A stretch of DNA of 64,000 nt from Cohnella sp. CFH 77786. Its GTDB lineage: Bacteria > Bacillota > Bacilli > Paenibacillales > Paenibacillaceae. The notes under the pieces were generated by a model, which was not told the DNA's origin, did not search any database, and saw only the letters and a list, made by a program, of their open reading frames with translations. The stretch spans positions 124,001-188,000 of the forward strand of contig NZ_WJIB01000009.1 of NCBI RefSeq assembly GCF_019400745.1, written 5' to 3'. A program made the translations under genes and the position numbers. Shown piece after piece: positions 24,513-33,528 of the stretch (position 1 is the first letter of the stretch; every line of letters begins with the position of its first letter).

Positions 24513-25259
24513 TTAGAACCGAAACAGATCCGCCAAAGAATCGCGCGTCAAGCGGTTGCCGACATAGAACGATCCGAATTCGCCGAACCGCGCGCTGACC
24601 TCGTCGAAGCGCATTTCGTACACGAGCTTCTTGAACTGAAGCGCGTCGTCGGCGAACAGCGTGACGCCCCACTCCCAATCGTCGAAGCCGACGGAACCCG
24701 TGATGATTTGCTTGACCTTGCCGGCGTAGCCGCGGCCGATCATGCCGTGGCTGCGCATCATCGCCTTGCGCTCTTCCATCGGAAGCATGTACCAGTTGTC
24801 CTGCAGCAACCGCCTTTTGTTCATCGGATAGAAGCAAATGTGGTTCGTTTTGGGCAGGATGGGCTTCAAGCGGGCGGCGATTTCCGGCACCTGCATCGGA
24901 TCGACTCCCGGCTGGCCCATATAGTTGCTCAATTCGACGACGCTTACATAGGAATAAGCTTTGCGGGTAAAGCGGGCGAAGGCGGATTTGTTGAAGGCCG
25001 TCTCGAAAGCGTTCAGCTCCTCCAAGGATTCGCGCAAATGCATAAACACGAGGTCGGCTTTCTGGCCGACGATCGAATAGAGGGCAAGGCTCCCTTCCTT
25101 GCGTTCTTCGACATCCTCGCACTTGGCCACGAAAGTCATCAAATCGGCCAATGCCTCATTCTTCTCGGCCGCGTTCGCTTGATTCCAAGCCGTCCAGTCG
25201 ATTTCGCGAAAATCGTGAAGGGCGTACCAGCCCTCTAGGGTTTGAGCGGCTTCGCTCAT
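24513..25259 (-). CDS. hemQ: Coproheme decarboxylase HemQ
   Basis: A 248-residue chlorite-dismutase-family protein. In Firmicutes this enzyme decarboxylates coproheme to protoheme in the last step of the coproporphyrin-dependent pathway. The family hallmarks are CFYPMNKRR with the catalytic Tyr, [15 protein letters not shown], then [13 protein letters not shown] with the heme-ligand His. ATG 25259 (or GTG 25265) follows AGAGGAGAG. Its heme product serves CtaA, SDH and the oxidases encoded in or near this window. Confidence 0.94.
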   Translation of the reverse strand: MSEAAQTLEGWYALHDFREIDWTAWNQANAAEKNEALADLMTFVAKCEDVEERKEGSLALYSIVGQKADLVFMHLRESLEELNAFETAFNKSAFARFTRKAYSYVSVVELSNYMGQPGVDPMQVPEIAARLKPILPKTNHICFYPMNKRRLLQDNWYMLPMEERKAMMRSHGMIGRGYAGKVKQIITGSVGFDDWEWGVTLFADDALQFKKLVYEMRFDEVSARFGEFGSFYVGNRLTRDSLADLFRF

Positions 25260-25370
25260 TCGCACATCTCTCCTCTGATCAGTTATCGCTTTCCCCCATT
25301 GTAGCTTACGCTTACGAACGGGGGCAAACGGACGGGGCCGATTGTGCGGGTTTGTTCACAGCCTGTTCGT

Positions 25371-25400
25371 TTGACGCGCCTAAAACCGATCTTGTAAACT
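25371..25400 (+). promoter_or_regulatory. Promoter of the YuiB-like gene
   Basis: TTGACG (25371-25376), an 18-base spacer ending in TG, and TAAACT (25395-25400). Confidence 0.55.
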
Positions 25401-25438
25401 GTTGTTGAGTAAAGTTCCACTAGGGAGGACGTTCGTTC

Positions 25439-25723
25439 GTGCTCGAAATTTTGCAGGAAATCGTCGGTGCCTTGCTGTTCTTCGTGCTGCTGTTCGGCAT
25501 CGGCTTCATATTGAACATGTTGATCAAAACGACCTGGCTGCCCGTCTGGCTGTGGGTGATCGTGTTCATTCCGCTCGGCGTTTGGCATTACTGGAAACCG
25601 GACACGACGCTCGGATCTTTCCTCGCGGTATGGATGCCGTCCATCGTCTCCAGCATCGCGGGTGCGGTCGTCAGCGGCTGGGCCATCCGCAAACTGCGCA
25701 AGGGCGGCTACAAGATGTTCTGA
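25439..25723 (+). CDS. YuiB-like small membrane protein
   Basis: A 94-residue protein with three hydrophobic segments and a short basic tail (RKLRKGGYKMF). Size, topology and neighbourhood (ndh, yumC) resemble Bacillus YuiB, of unknown function. GTG 25439 follows AGGGAGGAC by about 10 bases. The GtrA-family gene begins 22 bases after its stop, so the two probably form an operon. Confidence 0.75.
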   Translation: MLEILQEIVGALLFFVLLFGIGFILNMLIKTTWLPVWLWVIVFIPLGVWHYWKPDTTLGSFLAVWMPSIVSSIAGAVVSGWAIRKLRKGGYKMF

Positions 25724-25745
25724 CGCCGCGGAACGGGGGCGAAGC

Positions 25746-26153
25746 ATGCTAAGCAAGGAACAAATCAGAATGGCGAAGTTCGGGCTCGTCGGATTGATGA
25801 ATACGGGCGTGGATTTCGCCGTTTTTGTCACGTTGGTGTATGGTTTGGCTTTCCCTTCCGTTTGGGCTCAGGTCATCTCCTATGGTTGCGGAGTCGCCAG
25901 CAGTTATTTGCTGAACCGTAAATGGACATTCGCTTCCGGAGGACGGAGCAGTTGGAGCGAAATCATGCGGTTTGCTGTCGTAAACGGAGCTTCTTTCGGT
26001 TTGGCCACCGGCTTGCTGCTTGGCCTGGAGCAAGCGGGTTGGACGCCGGCGCTCGCGAAGGGGGCTTCGATCCTCATTTCAACCGCAGTGAATTATGCGG
26101 GAAGTCGTTATTGGGTGTTCCGGATGGAAAGCCGGGAAAATCGGGCAGGCTAA
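25746..26153 (+). CDS. GtrA-family membrane protein
   Basis: A 135-residue protein with four membrane segments. KFGLVGLMNTGVDFAVF at the N-terminus and NYAGSRYWVF at the C-terminus are typical of the GtrA family, which helps move lipid-linked sugars or modifies cell-surface polysaccharides. The GCGVASSYLLNRKWTF segment is the internal family signature. ATG 25746 follows CGGGGGCG. The longer frame reads through the YuiB-like gene and is rejected. Confidence 0.88.
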   Translation: MLSKEQIRMAKFGLVGLMNTGVDFAVFVTLVYGLAFPSVWAQVISYGCGVASSYLLNRKWTFASGGRSSWSEIMRFAVVNGASFGLATGLLLGLEQAGWTPALAKGASILISTAVNYAGSRYWVFRMESRENRAG

Positions 26154-26184
26154 GGGATATCATCTTCACTGAGGTGAACCCGGC

Positions 26185-27048
26185 ATGCCCCGAATCCGAG
26201 CGAATGGTATCGAGATGCACTATCACGTGCAAGGAAAAGGCTTACCCATCGTGTTTCTCCATCCACCCTGCATAGGAAGCCGAATCTTTACTTATTTGTC
26301 CAATGATTTATCCCAAGATCACAAGTCTCTTCTCTTCGATATGCGGGGTCACGGACAGAGCGGTACGTCCGGCGAGCGCCTCACCATTCCGCTGATCGCC
26401 CAAGATACTTGCCGATTGATGGATGCGCTCGATATCCCCTCTGCGTACCTATGCGCTTATTCCGTGGCGACGATGGCTGCGCTGGAAGCCCTGCATGCGC
26501 ATCCGGAACGGTTCCGCGGGGCGATCCTGATGGGAGGGGCGGCTCAAGTTACCGGATGGAAGACGAGAGCGAAGCTGAGGCTGGGGAGGATTGCCGGGCG
26601 ATGGCGGTTGAAGGAGCTGCTCTCATTGCCGATTCTGTGGAGCAATTCCGACCGAATCGAAACGTTCCGCCGATTGCGAAAGGAAACGACGGCGGGTGAC
26701 GTGGCGAAATGGGCCGAATATTTGGAAGGCGCACGCCAATATTCCGCCGTGGGATACCTTGCGGAAATCAGACAGCCCGTCTTGCTGTTATGCGGGGAGA
26801 AAGACCGGGAATTCAAGACCTATATGAAAATTTTGCAAAAAGGACTTCCGTTGGCCTCGATCGCTTACGTCCCCGGAGTCAAACACACGCTGCCCACCCA
26901 TGCGGCCCATGAGGTGGCGCCGATCATCCGGGAATGGATCAAAGCGCTGGAAGGCGAGGGACCGACGGAAGTAAAGCAAGGGCTGCCCTCTTTTGAAGTT
27001 GCCCCGCTTGTCCAAACGGATGATTCCGAACAACCAAAATATGAGTAA
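26185..27048 (+). CDS. Alpha/beta hydrolase
   Basis: A 287-residue alpha/beta-hydrolase-fold protein. LPIVFLHPPCIGS forms the oxyanion strand-loop and LLFDMRGHGQS the family turn. The nucleophile elbow reads CAYSVAT, so both elbow glycines of GxSxG are alanine. The acidic residue is probably in LLLCGEKDREF and the His in GVKHTLPT. The substrate is unknown. GAGGTGAACCCGGC precedes ATG 26185. A strong terminator follows. Confidence 0.88.
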   Translation: MPRIRANGIEMHYHVQGKGLPIVFLHPPCIGSRIFTYLSNDLSQDHKSLLFDMRGHGQSGTSGERLTIPLIAQDTCRLMDALDIPSAYLCAYSVATMAALEALHAHPERFRGAILMGGAAQVTGWKTRAKLRLGRIAGRWRLKELLSLPILWSNSDRIETFRRLRKETTAGDVAKWAEYLEGARQYSAVGYLAEIRQPVLLLCGEKDREFKTYMKILQKGLPLASIAYVPGVKHTLPTHAAHEVAPIIREWIKALEGEGPTEVKQGLPSFEVAPLVQTDDSEQPKYE

Positions 27049-27057
27049 ACGATACAA

Positions 27058-27088
27058 ACGAAGGAGCTGCGATTCCTTCGTTTTTTTT
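27058..27088 (+). terminator. Intrinsic terminator
   Basis: ACGAAGGA (27058-27065) and TCCTTCGT (27074-27081) followed by at least seven T. It separates the hydrolase from the polysaccharide operon. Confidence 0.88.
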
Positions 27089-27195
27089 CATAAAGGCAAG
27101 TTTCAGAAATTGTTTATCGGAACATGATATGCTTTCATTAATTTGTACGATCGAAAGTTTATTATCGGCAGCCGAAATTTAGGAGGATTCATGGA

Positions 27196-29496
27196 ATGCG
27201 TTCCCTTAGAATGAAATCATTGGTCTTTCTTACATTGATCTTGATCGTTGCTTCTGGAGGTCTTTATTACTATTTAACCAATAAACCGGTGAACAATACG
27301 ACGCCTGTAACTTTGGATGACCTGACGATACCGGCCAAAACGGGAAAACAATATCTGCAAACTTTCCGCGACGGAGCTTGGAGAGATTTGTTGATCAAAG
27401 GAGTCAACATGGGGGTGTCCAAGCCTGGGCATTTTCCCGGGGAAATGGCGATCACGAAAGAAGAGTATTTGCGATGGTTTCAAGAAATCGGTGCGATGAA
27501 CGCGAACGTGATTCGGATCTACACGCTTCACCCGCCCGCTTTCTATGAGGCTTTCGCGGAATACAACGCAAAGGCGAAACAACCTCTCTATCTGATTCAT
27601 GGGGTATGGGTCGACGAGGACGAGATGGTGGCTTCGCAAGATGCATTCAATCAAGAGAACACGAAAGAGTTCGCCGACGAAATTCGCAGAACAGTAGATG
27701 TCATTCACGGGAATGCCGATCTCTCTTCCCGGCCGGGACATGCATCCGGTATCTATAAGTCGGATATATCCAAATACGTACTGGGATGGATGCTGGGCGT
27801 CGAATGGGACCCGGCAATGGTCGATTCAACGGATCATAAACACAATGGAATGGCGGATTTCAGCGGTACTTATTTCCAAACGAAAAACGGGTCGCCTTTC
27901 GAGATTTGGCTTGCCGGCATCATGGAAGATACCGTTGCATACGAGACGGAACGGTATAAGTGGCAAAGGCCGATCAGCTTCACGAACTGGGTCACGACCG
28001 ATTTGTTGCGCCATCCTTCCGAACCGAATCGGGAAGAGGACATGGCCACGGTGGATCCGAATAAAATCCTGGAAAAACCCGCTTTCATCGGAGGTTATTT
28101 TGCTGCCTATCACGTATATCCCTACTATCCCGAATTTTTGAATTACGAGGAGAAGTATAAAGAGTACGTCGATTTTCGCGGCAAGAACAACAGCTATGCC
28201 GGCTACCTTCATGATTTAAGGCAAGCTCATCGCATGCCCGTCGTTGTTGCCGAATTCGGGGTGCCTTCTTCGAGGGGAATCGCGCATCGTAACGTATATG
28301 GATGGAATCAAGGCAATCACAACGAAACCGAACAGGGCATGATCGATGCCGGTTTGTATGAAGACATCTATCATGAAAAAATGGCGGGAGGTATCGTCTT
28401 CAGCTGGCAGGACGAATGGTTTAAACGAACTTGGAACACGATGGACTACGATGACAGCGAGCGTCGTCCATTCTGGTCCAATGCGCAGACGGGAGAACAG
28501 CAATTTGGCTTGCTCAGCTTCGATCCTGGAACCGAAGAACATGCGATGTACGTCGATGGAGAAACCGATGATTGGGAGAAAATCGGATCCTTGCCGGTAA
28601 TGACGGAAAAGGATGGAAGCCTGCTGGAAGGAGCGGATCCTCAAACCGGCGTGAAACGAGTGTTCGTTACCAGCGATGAGCGTTACGTTTATTTCCGCTT
28701 GGATCTTGCGCAAAAAGGGTCCCCGTTCGATTGGGCCAAGGAGAATATCATGCTGTTGCTGGATACGGTCCCGAATCAAGGGCAACATCAGATTCCAGGC
28801 GGATCCGGGATCACGACGGATGCGGGAATCGATTTCGCGATCGATCTGAAGGGCAAAGAGTCATCCCGCATATGGGTCGATAGTTATTACGACACGAATT
28901 ATTTCGTTTATGGCCAAACATTGAACATGATGCCTAAACTTGACTACCCGAGCAAAAAGTCAAATGGCATTTTCCACAAGATGGATCTGGTATTGAACAA
29001 ACCGCTTACGATTCCCAATGTGAAAGGCGGCAATTTGAAGCTTCCGCTTGAAACGTTCGAAACCGGCCGACTGCGGTTCGGCAACGGGAATCCGAACAGC
29101 GCCGGATTCGATTCGTTGACGGATGTAGCCGTGAATGAGAAAGAGTCGATCATAGAACTCCGCATTCCTTGGCAATTGATGAATATGAGAGACCCAAGTA
29201 CCCTTCAAGCAATCGGAGACTTGTGGAAAGACGGCATCTCTGCCAGTGAAAAAATCAAAGGGTTCAAAATCTCATTGGTTTCGTACAAGCCGGATTCTTC
29301 AACATTGGATTCACCCGGTGGGGCCGATATCCAATTTACTTACCCGCAAACGAAAAACGGGACGCTGGACGCGAGCGGAATGTATACCTATTCATGGAAC
29401 GGCTGGGATCTTCCGAAGTATCATGAAAGGTTGAAGCAGTCTTACGGCATCATGAAGGATTTGTTCGGGAGTTTGCAGATCCAGTCCAAACCATAA
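27196..29496 (+). CDS. Secreted TIM-barrel glycoside-hydrolase-like protein (EPS operon gene 1)
   Basis: A 766-residue protein with an N-terminal signal anchor (residues 6-27). Residues about 50-440 read as a clan-A (beta/alpha)8 hydrolase domain: LLIKGVNMGVSKPG opens the barrel, LGVEWDP gives a candidate acid/base Glu203, and VVAEFGVPSSRG a candidate nucleophile Glu353. The C-terminal 250 residues look like a beta-sandwich (CBM9-like) with YVYFRLDL and DAGIDFAIDL motifs. It probably trims or binds the polymer made by the operon. AGGAGG lies 9 bases before ATG 27196. It is the first gene of a tightly packed five-gene set. Confidence 0.8.
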   Translation: MRSLRMKSLVFLTLILIVASGGLYYYLTNKPVNNTTPVTLDDLTIPAKTGKQYLQTFRDGAWRDLLIKGVNMGVSKPGHFPGEMAITKEEYLRWFQEIGAMNANVIRIYTLHPPAFYEAFAEYNAKAKQPLYLIHGVWVDEDEMVASQDAFNQENTKEFADEIRRTVDVIHGNADLSSRPGHASGIYKSDISKYVLGWMLGVEWDPAMVDSTDHKHNGMADFSGTYFQTKNGSPFEIWLAGIMEDTVAYETERYKWQRPISFTNWVTTDLLRHPSEPNREEDMATVDPNKILEKPAFIGGYFAAYHVYPYYPEFLNYEEKYKEYVDFRGKNNSYAGYLHDLRQAHRMPVVVAEFGVPSSRGIAHRNVYGWNQGNHNETEQGMIDAGLYEDIYHEKMAGGIVFSWQDEWFKRTWNTMDYDDSERRPFWSNAQTGEQQFGLLSFDPGTEEHAMYVDGETDDWEKIGSLPVMTEKDGSLLEGADPQTGVKRVFVTSDERYVYFRLDLAQKGSPFDWAKENIMLLLDTVPNQGQHQIPGGSGITTDAGIDFAIDLKGKESSRIWVDSYYDTNYFVYGQTLNMMPKLDYPSKKSNGIFHKMDLVLNKPLTIPNVKGGNLKLPLETFETGRLRFGNGNPNSAGFDSLTDVAVNEKESIIELRIPWQLMNMRDPSTLQAIGDLWKDGISASEKIKGFKISLVSYKPDSSTLDSPGGADIQFTYPQTKNGTLDASGMYTYSWNGWDLPKYHERLKQSYGIMKDLFGSLQIQSKP

Positions 29497-29512
29497 AGGC
29501 TGTGTTCAACTC

Positions 29513-31015
29513 ATGAAGCGAACCGCTTGGAGGACGTTAATCGTTTTGTGTTGCTTTATATTGGCCCATTCCGGTCATCAGATTACCCGCGCAAAACAGA
29601 TGGAGGAAACTTCGAACTTCAATCCGGCTTCCGCTCAAAGCCGGGCTCTTGCATGGCTGCAACGACAATTGGATCTTGCAGACCAAGACATCGAGATCGA
29701 ATTCGATTCCGACTACGGTTATGAATATACGGGGAACGTTTCCGGACGGGTTCATTTGGGTTCCGGTGAAAAACCGGAAGATTACGAAGTCCAAATCTTT
29801 TCCGTGACGGACATCCCGTATCTGCAAGCGAAAGTTCCTCTTGGGCGCGACGGCCAATTTTCTACGCGCAAGCTTACGGAGGTACTGGGCATCGATTTTT
29901 CCGGCATATTTTCACCCGTTCGAGAAGGGGTTAAGGTTGCCAAAGTGGTGCGGATTCAAGACGGGAAAATCATGGGGAGTACGGAGCGTCCCGCTTACCG
30001 TCTTATCCGTTCGTACAGGATTCCCGAGGACGATCCTTTTTCCCAACAAGGGTTGGAAACCCGCAGTTGGATTTATGACGATGCTTTGGCGGTTATCGCT
30101 TTTTCGCTGTCTGGGGATCGCAAACGGGCTTCTTCGATTTTGGACTCCCTTTCTCAACTGCAACGTTCGGACGGCTCATTGGACATGTCTTACGACATTT
30201 ATAAGGGTGAAATTAGTCCGTTGATAAGGAGCGGTTCGCTCGCATGGGTGGGTTATTCGGCACTAAAATACGAGCTTGTCACGAAAGACAAGAAGTATCG
30301 GAAATTCGCCATTCGCATTGCCGACTATCTCCTCACCCAGCAAAACAAGAAAACCGGCAGCATCAGGGGAGGGCCGGACGTCAAGTGGTATTCGACAGAG
30401 CATAACATCGACTGTTTCTTTTTCTTTAGGGAGTTGTCTCTCCTTACGAGAGAAACCCGGTTTGAACGTGCGGCCGAATCCGTGAAAGAAGCCTTGTTGA
30501 ATTTCCATTGGTCAGCGAAAGAAAACAGGTTTTTCCAAGGGGTCGATGACCCTGCGGGAGCATTGGACACGAATTCCTGGGGTGGAATTTTCTTATTGGC
30601 CATAGGAAGAACGGACTTGTTGCAAGGTGCAATGAATTACTTGTCAAAATTCAAGGTCGATTCATCCGCTATGACTCATAGCAACAGCAGAAACAGCTAT
30701 AACATGACCTTCATGACGAATCTACCTCTTTCCGGATATAAGCCTTACCTTGATAACGAGCATTACCCGGGTGCGCCGGATATCATTTGGACGGAAGGCA
30801 CTTGGGGCGTAATCAATCTCATGCAGCGCCAGCAATTGGATACCTGGCCGCTCATACGCTCGATGTTCGCGATTCAATCCTCAGATCCCGAAGGCGGACT
30901 GGTCTACGCGAACCGCGGAGCGGCTCAGGAACCTTTCGAGTTCCATGTTTGGCCGGCTGTCGCCGCCACGGCATGGCAATATTTTACGCTCCGCGGAGCC
31001 GGAAGCATTTGGTAG
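29513..31015 (+). CDS. Secreted putative (alpha/alpha)6-barrel glycoside hydrolase (EPS operon gene 2)
   Basis: A 500-residue protein with a Sec signal (residues 1-27, LIVLCCFILAHSGHQITRA). Residues about 170-490 are a series of helices with aromatic and acidic motifs (WIYDDALAVIAFS, SWGGIFLLAIG, IIWTEGTWGVIN) suggesting an (alpha/alpha)6 toroid, the fold of GH8 and several unsaturated-uronyl hydrolases and lyases. I cannot name the family. It starts 17 bases after gene 1 with a poor ribosome site, suggesting coupling. By position it plays the part that YdaJ (GH8) plays in Bacillus EPS loci. Confidence 0.75.
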   Translation: MKRTAWRTLIVLCCFILAHSGHQITRAKQMEETSNFNPASAQSRALAWLQRQLDLADQDIEIEFDSDYGYEYTGNVSGRVHLGSGEKPEDYEVQIFSVTDIPYLQAKVPLGRDGQFSTRKLTEVLGIDFSGIFSPVREGVKVAKVVRIQDGKIMGSTERPAYRLIRSYRIPEDDPFSQQGLETRSWIYDDALAVIAFSLSGDRKRASSILDSLSQLQRSDGSLDMSYDIYKGEISPLIRSGSLAWVGYSALKYELVTKDKKYRKFAIRIADYLLTQQNKKTGSIRGGPDVKWYSTEHNIDCFFFFRELSLLTRETRFERAAESVKEALLNFHWSAKENRFFQGVDDPAGALDTNSWGGIFLLAIGRTDLLQGAMNYLSKFKVDSSAMTHSNSRNSYNMTFMTNLPLSGYKPYLDNEHYPGAPDIIWTEGTWGVINLMQRQQLDTWPLIRSMFAIQSSDPEGGLVYANRGAAQEPFEFHVWPAVAATAWQYFTLRGAGSIW

Positions 31016-31135
31016 TCCGCCATCTTTTCAGTTGTACAGATTTTGTTCAGTTTTCGATGTTATGATGAAAATAGTTCTATCATACTACTTTATTTACCTT
31101 GTTGATGTTTTATAGGCAAATTGGAGGATTTCATC
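31016..31135. other. Intergenic gap inside the EPS operon
   Basis: 120 AT-rich bases. TATGAT-like and TATCAT-like hexamers are present but without -35 boxes at good spacing. There is no terminator hairpin, so read-through from gene 2 to gene 3 is likely. The ribosome site TTGGAGGA is at the end. Confidence 0.5.
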
Positions 31136-32470
31136 ATGTCTATGGCAAATTTGTCGAATAAATCAGATTCTTCTACTTCTTACGTTATCCTGGTTGCCGG
31201 CTGCAGCCACGATATCGCAGGAGTTTTGTCGACCGTGTTCAGCAATAACGGTTGGGAAACCCATACGGCTATAGAAGCCGAGCAAGTAGGGAAGGTGTAC
31301 TTCGAAACGAAACCGGATTGCGTGGTACTGGGTAGCCTATGGCATGAAACCGAAGATTGGATCGATATTCGGGACTATGCCCATTCCGAGTCGGTTCCCA
31401 TCATTTTCATCGATGATTCCAATTCAAGCGAGTACCGAATTCGCGGCTTCAACTTCGGCGCGAATGATGTACTGGGGATGCCTCTGATTCCCGAAGAGGT
31501 TGCGGTTCGGGTTCAAAGGCAGTTGGAAATCAGAACGCGGTTTCAGGAAGCAACGTTGATCGATACCCTCTTCGGCGTTTACAAACGGAAGTATTTTTTC
31601 ATTGAAGCCGAACGGCAGCTTGGCGATTTGCGCAGAACGCGCGATCCTTTCACGGTGGTCGTGTTCGAGCTTGACCGTTTCCGGGAATTAAACGAGACGT
31701 ACGGGTATAAGGAAGGCATTCGGGCAATCCGCGACTTGGGACGATTCATAAACGGACGCATCCGCAATACGGATGTTCTGATTCATGCGGAAGACGAGAA
31801 ATTTATCCTGATTCTGCCGAGAACCTACACGGCCAACGCCGTACCCTTAATCCAAAGGCTTCAGCAGGAGTTTTCCGCGGAACTCGCTGACGCGGTGAAC
31901 GGGACCTACAGCCGTTCTTTTTCGGCAGGTCTATTGGAAGTGGTAGACAGCGACTGGAAACCGGGCAATTGTTTGGATATGGCAGTCAAGGCCCTTGAGA
32001 AAGCCAAAGCCGAAGGCTCGAACGCCACTCATGTATTTTCTTTGGCACAAGATCAGGAGCAAGGTTGGAGAAGGAAGTTGAATGTTGCCGTCATTGACGA
32101 CGATGAATTAATCCGTAATTTGTTGGAATCCCGGCTGCAAGACTTGGGAGGTCAACAGTTGGATTTAAACGTGAAGTGTTTTGTTGACGGAGAAGATTTC
32201 TTTGGAAACGCTTGGCACAAACAGCCAGGACAATTTCTCGTTTTGTTGGATCGGAATATGCCGAGAATGAACGGCATGGAAGTTCTTCGAAAGTTGAGGC
32301 TTCACTACGACCGATCACGTTATTTGGTCATGATGTTGACGGTCGTCAACACGGAAGCCAGCATATCGCAAGCGATCGAGTCCGGAGCAGACGATTACAT
32401 GACTAAGCCCTTCAGTTTAATCGAGCTCGAATCGCGAATCATGAGGTTGATTAAGGGGAAGAGAAGATGA
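31136..32470 (+). CDS. REC-GGDEF-REC protein with dead GGDEF and intact I-site (EPS operon gene 3)
   Basis: A 444-residue soluble protein. The N-terminal receiver-like domain (about 15-125) lacks the phospho-acceptor Asp (VVLGSLW). The central GGDEF domain (about 140-300) has EDEKF (219-223) where GGDEF should be, so no cyclase activity is expected. The RxxD I-site is present as RNTD (210-213) at the correct 5-residue distance. The C-terminal receiver (about 315-440) is complete: Asp321/322, Asp372 in LLDRNMP, and Lys424. It is probably a c-di-GMP receptor that also takes phosphorylation input. ATG 31136 follows GGAGGA by 7 bases. Confidence 0.88.
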   Translation: MSMANLSNKSDSSTSYVILVAGCSHDIAGVLSTVFSNNGWETHTAIEAEQVGKVYFETKPDCVVLGSLWHETEDWIDIRDYAHSESVPIIFIDDSNSSEYRIRGFNFGANDVLGMPLIPEEVAVRVQRQLEIRTRFQEATLIDTLFGVYKRKYFFIEAERQLGDLRRTRDPFTVVVFELDRFRELNETYGYKEGIRAIRDLGRFINGRIRNTDVLIHAEDEKFILILPRTYTANAVPLIQRLQQEFSAELADAVNGTYSRSFSAGLLEVVDSDWKPGNCLDMAVKALEKAKAEGSNATHVFSLAQDQEQGWRRKLNVAVIDDDELIRNLLESRLQDLGGQQLDLNVKCFVDGEDFFGNAWHKQPGQFLVLLDRNMPRMNGMEVLRKLRLHYDRSRYLVMMLTVVNTEASISQAIESGADDYMTKPFSLIELESRIMRLIKGKRR

Positions 32471-33528
32471 ACAATAGCCTGATCATCGTGCTTTGGGCAG
32501 GATTGACGTTGCTAAGTGTTCTAACGCTCATCTTCATCTATTTGTTCATCAAAAAAACGATTAGCAACCGCTACGAGATGCGCAAAAAGAAGTTGTTGGA
32601 AGATTACCACAAGAGCGATTCCGTTCTGGAACGGTATCTGCGTACCGGACATATGGAAAGACGCATGGTTTTGGGCAGCGCCGTGGAATATGAGGCCATG
32701 CAAGAATACTTCGTGAAAAGAATCCAAGTCGTCAACGAGGAAGAGCATCAACGGATCCAACTGTTTTTTCAACAGCATCTGGTAGATCATTACCGCAAAC
32801 GGCTATCGAGCCGGCGATATAACCAGAGAATCAGTTCATTGCTGTACATTGAACGCTTTAATTTGCGGGAGCTTCTTCCCGATCTGGAGAACCTGCTGAG
32901 CAAGAAGATCGGAGATGTTGAAAAATATGCCGTCCTTCGTGTAATGGCCGGACTTCAGTCCGAACGGATTATTGAAATCATGATGGATCCCACCCAAAAT
33001 CTTCCCGATTATGTATGCCGACAACTCCTGTACCCACTTAACATGAACCTGATGGAACGATTTATCGCCGGATTCGACCAATGTCCTCCCTCTCTTCAAG
33101 ACAACTTGCTGGACATTCTTAGGATTCGGAATGAACGTTCTCTCGCATTCCTGCAGATGTTGGAGCTGCTGGTCAATTCCGAACGGGAAGAGTTGCGGAT
33201 CAGAGCGATTAAGGCGTTGGCGAGTTTCGGATACGCATCGAAACAGGGGTTGCAGCGCATCGAAGAATCATTGGATCATTGGGATGCCAAGTCGTGGCAG
33301 GAGAAGTTGATGCTTACGAAATTGATGGGAAGCATCAAATCCGGTCCTTTTTTAGAGAAGCTGCAGGAATTGATTTCCGACCGTTCCTTCATGATTCGAT
33401 CGGAGGCGGCAGCATCCATTCTTCTGTATAAGGACGGGGTGCAAATATTGCGCAAGATCGAGGCATCCCATGAGGATCGGTTTGCCCAAGATATTGCCAA
33501 GGAAATGTTGAAGAGGGGAATATCTTAA
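32467..33528 (+). CDS. Membrane-anchored helical-repeat (HEAT-like) protein (EPS operon gene 4)
   Basis: A 353-residue protein with one membrane segment (residues about 6-27) and a large cytoplasmic part of repeated helix pairs. LRIRAIKALASFGYASKQGL and FMIRSEAAASILLYKDG are the clearest HEAT-like units. The start overlaps gene 3 by four bases (ATGA) and it ends directly before gene 5, so all three are coupled. Such a scaffold could link the c-di-GMP receptor to the glycosyltransferase. I recognise no named family. Confidence 0.8.
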   Translation: MNNSLIIVLWAGLTLLSVLTLIFIYLFIKKTISNRYEMRKKKLLEDYHKSDSVLERYLRTGHMERRMVLGSAVEYEAMQEYFVKRIQVVNEEEHQRIQLFFQQHLVDHYRKRLSSRRYNQRISSLLYIERFNLRELLPDLENLLSKKIGDVEKYAVLRVMAGLQSERIIEIMMDPTQNLPDYVCRQLLYPLNMNLMERFIAGFDQCPPSLQDNLLDILRIRNERSLAFLQMLELLVNSEREELRIRAIKALASFGYASKQGLQRIEESLDHWDAKSWQEKLMLTKLMGSIKSGPFLEKLQELISDRSFMIRSEAAASILLYKDGVQILRKIEASHEDRFAQDIAKEMLKRGIS

